A DNA stretch of 7,327 nt, from assembly GCA_934630985.1 (NCBI GenBank), contig CAKTXO010000067.1, forward strand, positions 1 through 7,327, written 5' to 3'. A program made the position numbers and the translations under genes. A model generated the notes under the pieces. It was not told the DNA's origin. It ran no database searches and was given only the letters and a program-made list of their open reading frames with translations. Below are positions 6,001-7,327 of the stretch, in pieces (the first letter of the stretch is position 1; each line of letters begins with the position of its first letter). This DNA comes from an uncultured Oscillospiraceae bacterium. Lineage in GTDB: Bacteria > Bacillota > Clostridia > Oscillospirales > Oscillospiraceae.

Positions 6001-7327
6001 CCGGTTCCATACTGGAAGCGGGTGCGAACCCGATATCTGCCGGAACCTATACCCTGGATGTGGTGGTAAAGGCGAACGGCAACTATGAGACCGTTCAGAA
6101 GAGCTTCACTGTGACCGTCAGCCCGCTGGAAATCACCAAGGAGAATATCGTCTATGACCTGGGCGAGGCTCTCATTTACAACGGCAAGTCCCAGAAAGCC
6201 ACGTTCCGGAGCATTACGGTCAACGGTATGCCGCTGAATTACACGCTCACCGGCAACACCGCCACCAACGCGGGAAGCTACACCATGACCGTCACCGGCG
6301 AGGGCAGCTTCACCGGCTCCGTGGAAATTCCCTGGGAGATTCAGCCCAGAAGCCTGAAGTATGCCGAGATCACCCAGGGTGACAGCCTGACCTACAACGG
6401 CCGGACGCAGACCCAGACCGTGGCCTCCGTCACCGTGGACGGCATGGACAGAGCGCTGACCCCGGGCGTGGATTTCCAGGTCAGCGGCAACACCGGCACC
6501 AATGCCAAGGACTATATGCTGACGGTCAAACCCGCAAGCAATAACTTTACCGACGCCGCGCATCAGCTCTGGAGCATTGCCCCCATGGATATCTCGAAAG
6601 CCAATAAGATGACAATCGACTATGACGACCTGACCTACAACGGCAAGCCCCAGACCCCCACCGGTGTTACTGTCATTGTGAACGGCCTGAACGTGACGGT
6701 GGATGTCACCGCCGCGCCGCAGACCGATGCCGGATTACATGACATAACCGTCACCGGCAAGGGCAACTTCACCGGCACCTTGAAAGCGGGTTGGCGCATT
6801 GACCGCAAGAGCATTGAAGACGCGACCGTCACCCTGGGCGACAGCCTGACCTACAACGGCCAGGAGCAGACCCAGAACGTGGCTTCCGTCACCGTGGATG
6901 GCATAGAAGGCGCGCTGGTCAAGGGCACAGATTTCGGGATTACAAGCAACACCGGCACCGATGCTCAGGGCTACGTCCTGACCGTCACCGGCAGCGGCAA
7001 CTTCACCGGCAGAAAGTATGTGCCCTGGGCCATTGCCCGCAAGGACATTGCAAATGCCAAGATCACCCTGGGCGACAGCCTGACCTACAATTTCGAGAAG
7101 CAGACCCAGACGATCGCCTCTGTCACCATGGACGGCCTGGATGTGCCGAACTACACTGTCACCGGGAACACCGGCAAGGATGCCAATGACTACACCCTGA
7201 CCGTCAAAGCCGACGGCAACTTCATCGGCACCCAGACGGCAAAGTGGAACATTGCGCCTATGGATATCTCGAATGAGCGAGTGCTAATCCAAAGTAATGA
7301 CGTGAGCAGAGGCCTGATCTACAATGG
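3..7327 (+). CDS. Giant multidomain surface/adhesin-like protein, internal fragment (both ends outside the window)
   Basis: The frame starting at base 3 has no stop in 2441 codons, and no start is visible because the gene begins upstream. In order, the product has a Thr/Pro/Glu linker, a helical segment, a GG-turn beta-helix region, two Ig-like domains, six beta-helix modules separated by Cys/His clusters, an Ig-like domain, an MBG-like domain and at least five complete YDG-type repeats plus part of a sixth. Such architectures are known from cell-wall-attached or secreted proteins of gut Firmicutes, where they are thought to act in adhesion or glycan binding; that role is inferred here. The signal peptide and the wall anchor (LPXTG, SLH or other) would have to lie outside. 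I see no catalytic motif. Support for the frame: domain-consistent repeats throughout, Gly/Thr/Asn/Asp-rich beta composition, uniform codon use, and only about seven TTA/CTA/TCA codons. An enzyme domain outside the window cannot be excluded. Confidence 0.94.
93..296 (+). other. Alpha-helical segment (residues about 31-98)
   Basis: This Ala/Glu/Leu-rich stretch contains an A-V-x-x-M-I-D-A-L-P-D-V motif, then 'AYSAYDALSESQQAKITGVEKLEAL'-like heptad spacing (key residues Y65, Y68, L71, the QQAK run and the K-L-E-A-L end). It matches the pattern 'IDALP....v..A..aYdaLs.eqk..v.n..kLe', which is common in extracellular proteins of gut Firmicutes, where it forms a short helical bundle or spacer. It contrasts with the all-beta remainder of the protein. 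The function is unknown. Confidence 0.7.
297..899 (+). other. First beta-helix-like region (residues about 99-299)
   Basis: The region opens with a Thr/Asn-rich strand block followed by the rung-like sequence 'PLDLNGFDLTIQGSGTLEL'. It then shows several GG/DG turns about 20 residues apart (TGGGMVIESGTVIA, MTGGKLEAYG, MTDGSLYATG). This spacing fits the coils of a right-handed parallel beta-helix, the fold used in pectate-lyase-like and many adhesin domains. It lacks the 'GHTL' entry and the 'LL..GyAy' ending that mark the six later modules, so I list it separately. No catalytic residues of polysaccharide lyases are recognisable. Confidence 0.65.
900..1172 (+). other. Ig-like beta-sandwich domain 1 (residues about 300-390)
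   Basis: The sequence runs from a Pro/Ser-rich entry (S-P-S-I-S-V-Q-P-Q-Q-G) through strands containing 'LEWTG' and 'LTVTTDKTVQAGTYGLKVSA' to a closing 'AVVTVSG'. A central Trp, an 'aGtYgl.v' strand and a terminal 'V.V.G' strand are the usual signature of bacterial Ig-like or cadherin-like folds. It is probably a spacer between the first beta-helix and what follows. Confidence 0.6.
1173..1478 (+). other. Ig-like beta-sandwich domain 2 (residues about 391-492)
   Basis: This segment contains 'SIDFQWKQ' and then 'YIRIYCTLSYDGYSLNTNTVTL'-type strands (Trp, then Tyr-Cys, then an N-T-V-T-L end). This is the W...Y-x-C pattern of an Ig-like fold in which a central Trp packs against the later strand. 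It ends directly at the first Cys/His cluster. Two Cys residues (near the start and in the Y-C strand) could form a disulfide, but this is not shown by sequence. Confidence 0.55.
1482..1538 (+). other. Cys/His cluster 1 (C494, H496, C505, C508, C512)
   Basis: The spacing is C-x-H-x8-C-x2-C-G-x2-C. It is a single copy of the C-x-H-x(6-9)-C-x2-C unit that recurs between the following modules. The CCHC-type ligand set and the G just after the C-x2-C resemble a zinc knuckle or zinc ribbon half-site; metal binding is inference. It joins Ig-like domain 2 to beta-helix module 1. Confidence 0.65.
1551..2126 (+). repeat. Beta-helix module 1 (residues about 517-708)
   Basis: This module has an entry segment with 'FYLTKDI', then VTLDLQKHTL (H579), rungs such as 'SFTLKNGTL', 'KLILDGVTF' and 'LRGGTF', and an end motif LALLDEGFAYQ (L677-Y684). 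The same order of elements occurs in modules 2-6. The usual 'Y.sl..Al..A' entry helix is poorly kept here, so this is one of the more diverged copies. Confidence 0.65.
2127..2222 (+). other. Cys/His cluster 2 (residues 709-740)
   Basis: The first half is degenerate: H709, C711, C718 and C720-G, with C-x-C in place of C-x2-C. It is followed by a full unit, C724-x-H726-x9-C736-x2-C739, with H740 immediately after. The cluster links modules 1 and 2. The second unit is a good candidate for a four-ligand metal site. Confidence 0.65.
2223..2882 (+). repeat. Beta-helix module 2 (residues about 741-960)
   Basis: This is the clearest copy. The entry 'YTSLEDALTAANAGDTITL' is followed by VTLDLGNHTLTG (H795), then rungs marked by 'VTIRNGTVQ', 'KVESGTFTGG', 'LDMTGGSA' and 'AELSGGSF', and the end motif LLADGYAYQ (L931-Y938). 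The entry pattern 'y.sl..Al..a..GdtItL....' followed by 'vtlDl.ghtl' is the recurrent start of parallel beta-helix domains in Firmicutes surface proteins. Confidence 0.75.
2883..2990 (+). other. Cys/His cluster 3, two tandem units (residues 961-996)
   Basis: Two equal units stand in tandem: C961-x-H963-x9-C973-x2-C976-G and C980-x-H982-x9-C992-x2-C995-G, giving a 19-residue period. The identical spacing of the two copies makes this one of the best demonstrations of the repeat unit. It joins modules 2 and 3. Confidence 0.75.
2991..3584 (+). repeat. Beta-helix module 3 (residues about 997-1194)
   Basis: The entry 'YDTFPDAAAAAYGQTGALLTLLKD' type segment leads to VTVDWKGHTLS (H1059), then 'ADVTLKDSSGNNAGG', 'LKIKGGTYANL' and 'IQISGGVFVN', and the end motif DMMAPGCAL (residues 1158-1166). 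It has extra Cys residues (1009 region, 1143, 1151, 1164) compared with its sister module 4, with which it shares the order and wording of nearly every element. It contains a run of seven A at 3204-3210. Confidence 0.72.
3585..3629 (+). other. Degenerate Cys/His cluster 4 (H1195, H1198, C1206, C1208)
   Basis: The spacing is H-x2-H-x7-C-x-C-G, a variant in which the first Cys is replaced by His and the last pair is C-x-C. The same variant opens cluster 5, with one extra residue, and cluster 2 opens with the related H-x-C-x6-C-x-C-G form. Four ligands are still present, so the site could remain functional; this is inference. Confidence 0.55.
3630..4226 (+). repeat. Beta-helix module 4 (residues about 1210-1408)
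   Basis: The entry 'YYGDFESAVNQAKTLPGSTV' with RLLKDVTL leads to FTIDWNGHTLSG (H1271), then 'ANVTLTDGSNTNTGG', 'VNIKGGTYSPNV' and 'AQISGGIFKN', and the end motif MLAPNTAFAY (1373-1382). Close element-by-element agreement with module 3, including the Asp-Trp before the G-H-T-L and the TVY.VPH.SH tail, points to a tandem duplication. Confidence 0.74.
4227..4427 (+). other. Cys/His cluster 5, three tandem knuckles (residues 1409-1475)
   Basis: This is the largest cluster. A degenerate H1409-x2-H1412-x8-C1421-x-C1423-G precedes three full units: C1427-x-H1429-x6-C1436-x2-C1439; C1443-x-H1445-x7-C1453-x2-C1456-G; and C1460-x-H1462-x8-C1471-x2-C1474-G. The period is 16-17 residues. The first two carry 'W-T-D-G' before the C-x2-C, a pattern shared with many Firmicutes surface proteins. 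It joins modules 4 and 5. Confidence 0.78.
4428..5069 (+). repeat. Beta-helix module 5 (residues about 1476-1689)
   Basis: The entry 'YTTDLAAALNNAEDGTTVKLLGDV' type segment leads to VTLDMNNHNI (H1536), then rungs including 'KLIIKGSGDL', 'LDLSGW', 'IVLQGGSIGQL', and the end motif LLESGYAV (1650-1657). The middle portion has fewer obvious GG turns than modules 2-4. Confidence 0.68.
5070..5117 (+). other. Cys/His cluster 6, single unit (C1690, H1692, C1701, C1704)
   Basis: The spacing is C-x-H-x8-C-x2-C-N. It is a single full unit, in the same position relative to the preceding 'LL..GyAy' ending as the earlier clusters, and it joins modules 5 and 6. Confidence 0.65.
5118..5579 (+). repeat. Beta-helix module 6, shortened (residues about 1706-1859)
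   Basis: The entry 'GYTDFQSALDEICDGKRGTL' with KLLKDV leads to TLDLNGKDLAG, in which the usual His is Lys (K1766). After a short set of rungs it ends with NLLPEGGAYF (residues 1826-1835). It is the shortest module and has no Cys/His cluster after it; instead it runs into an Ig-like domain, so it ends the beta-helix chain. Confidence 0.66.
5580..5870 (+). other. Ig-like beta-sandwich domain 3 (residues about 1860-1956)
   Basis: A 'VKSVTLTANKTSVPYGES' entry, a central 'VSWCEAF', then 'AGVHTYRVSVTAGGYTLSKDIQITVTKA' give the typical strand pattern of bacterial Ig-like domains. It forms the junction between the beta-helix chain and the C-terminal repeat stalk. Confidence 0.65.
5871..6122 (+). other. 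MBG-like beta-sandwich domain (residues about 1957-2040)
   Basis: The sequence contains 'FTYGETVPTP', 'ISAGTYTLDVVVKANGNYE' and closes with 'FTVTVSP', the characteristic order 'TyGe..p.......aGtYt..v......nY.....t.tv.p' of MBG-type domains found next to YDG repeats in adhesins. The family name is assigned from memory of the pattern. Confidence 0.65.
6123..6347 (+). repeat. YDG-type repeat R1
   Basis: The first unit of the C-terminal array contains 'LIYNGKSQKATF', 'LTGNTATNAGSYTMTVTG' and 'SFTGSVEIPWEI'. The order 'l.YnGk.q...........y.vtgNt.tnAg.Yt.tvtG.gnftG....W.I' is the pattern of the YDG beta-sandwich family. The next unit begins at the P-R-S-L linker. Confidence 0.75.
6348..6584 (+). 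repeat. YDG-type repeat R2
   Basis: This unit contains 'GDSLTYNGRTQTQTVASVTVDG', 'VSGNTGTNAKDYMLTVKP' and 'LWSIAP'. It shares the 'GDSLTYN..QTQ.VASVTVDG' sub-type with R4 and R5, rather than with R1 and R3. The final G-N-F-T-G strand is altered to N-N-F-T-D. Confidence 0.75.
6585..6803 (+). repeat. YDG-type repeat R3
   Basis: The unit begins with a 'MDIS' linker and contains 'DLTYNGKPQTPTGVTV', 'AAPQTDAGLHDITVTGKGNFTGT' and 'GWRID'. It belongs to the second sub-type. The same 'MDIS' linker opens R6, 225 codons further on. Confidence 0.75.
6804..7037 (+). repeat. YDG-type repeat R4
   Basis: This unit starts with an R-K-S-I linker and contains 'LGDSLTYNGQEQTQNVASVTVDG', 'SNTGTDAQGYVLTVTGSGNFTG' and 'PWAIA'. 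It resembles R2 and R5 at the protein level and shares stretches of identical DNA with R2. Confidence 0.76.
7038..7259 (+). repeat. YDG-type repeat R5
   Basis: This unit starts with R-K-D-I and contains 'LGDSLTYNFEKQTQTIASVTMDG', 'VTGNTGKDANDYTLTVKADGNFIG' and 'KWNIAP'. The usual Y-N-G is Y-N-F here. Confidence 0.75.
7260..7327 (+). repeat. YDG-type repeat R6, cut by the window end
   Basis: Only the 'MDIS' linker and the first strand, ending in 'GLIYN' plus the first two bases of a Gly codon, are visible. The array therefore continues downstream. The codons here (CGA, CTA, CAA, AGT, AGA) are rarer than in the rest of the gene. Confidence 0.65.

Noticed and set aside
4095..6563. 822-codon antisense open frame
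   Set aside because: It has the same explanation: codon-register antisense frame ending at a sense CTA codon, spanning several unrelated sense domains with no domain logic of its own.
6123..7327. Regularly spaced repeats resembling a CRISPR array
   Set aside because: The repeats are about 220-240 bases, imperfect, in frame and protein-coding; there are no short identical repeats with unique spacers.

Overview
The window lies entirely inside one giant protein-coding gene on the + strand. The reading frame beginning at base 3 is open through all 2441 complete codons to the window's end. It contains neither its own start nor its own stop, so both ends of the gene lie outside. I see no second gene, no intergenic gap, no RNA gene and no mobile element.

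The protein (over 250 kDa in the visible part) looks like a secreted, surface-attached, multidomain protein of a gut-type Clostridia bacterium (Oscillospiraceae/Lachnospiraceae-like). The basis is the fairly high GC content (roughly 55-60% by eye), heavy use of CTG/GCC/ACC/GGC codons, the Thr/Pro/Glu linker, and the mixture of beta-helix, Ig-like and MBG/YDG-type adhesin repeats. The taxon is an inference. No catalytic motif is visible, and I assign no enzymatic function and no gene symbol.

Layout, with residue n starting at base 3n: a Thr/Pro/Glu linker (3-80); an alpha-helical segment (93-296); a first beta-helix-like region rich in GG turns (297-899); two Ig-like domains (900-1478); then six modules of about 155-220 residues (1551-5579). 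Each module opens with a beta-helix entry (usually ending in a form of LDLNGHTL), continues through GG-turn rungs, and ends in a form of 'LL..GyAy'. Small Cys/His clusters (C-x-H-x(6-9)-C-x2-C) sit before modules 1, 2, 3, 5 and 6. Only a degenerate H-x2-H...C-x-C-G version sits between modules 3 and 4. After module 6 come an Ig-like domain (5580-5870), an MBG-like domain (5871-6122) and a tandem array of YDG-type beta-sandwich repeats (6123-7327), whose sixth copy is cut by the window edge.

The most notable feature is the alternation of beta-helix modules with Cys/His knuckles, which resembles a chain of rigid rods joined by possible metal-clamped or disulfide-clamped hinges, followed by a repetitive stalk. 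Two very long antisense frames (674 and 822 codons) are by-products of the near absence of TTA, CTA and TCA codons in the real gene.
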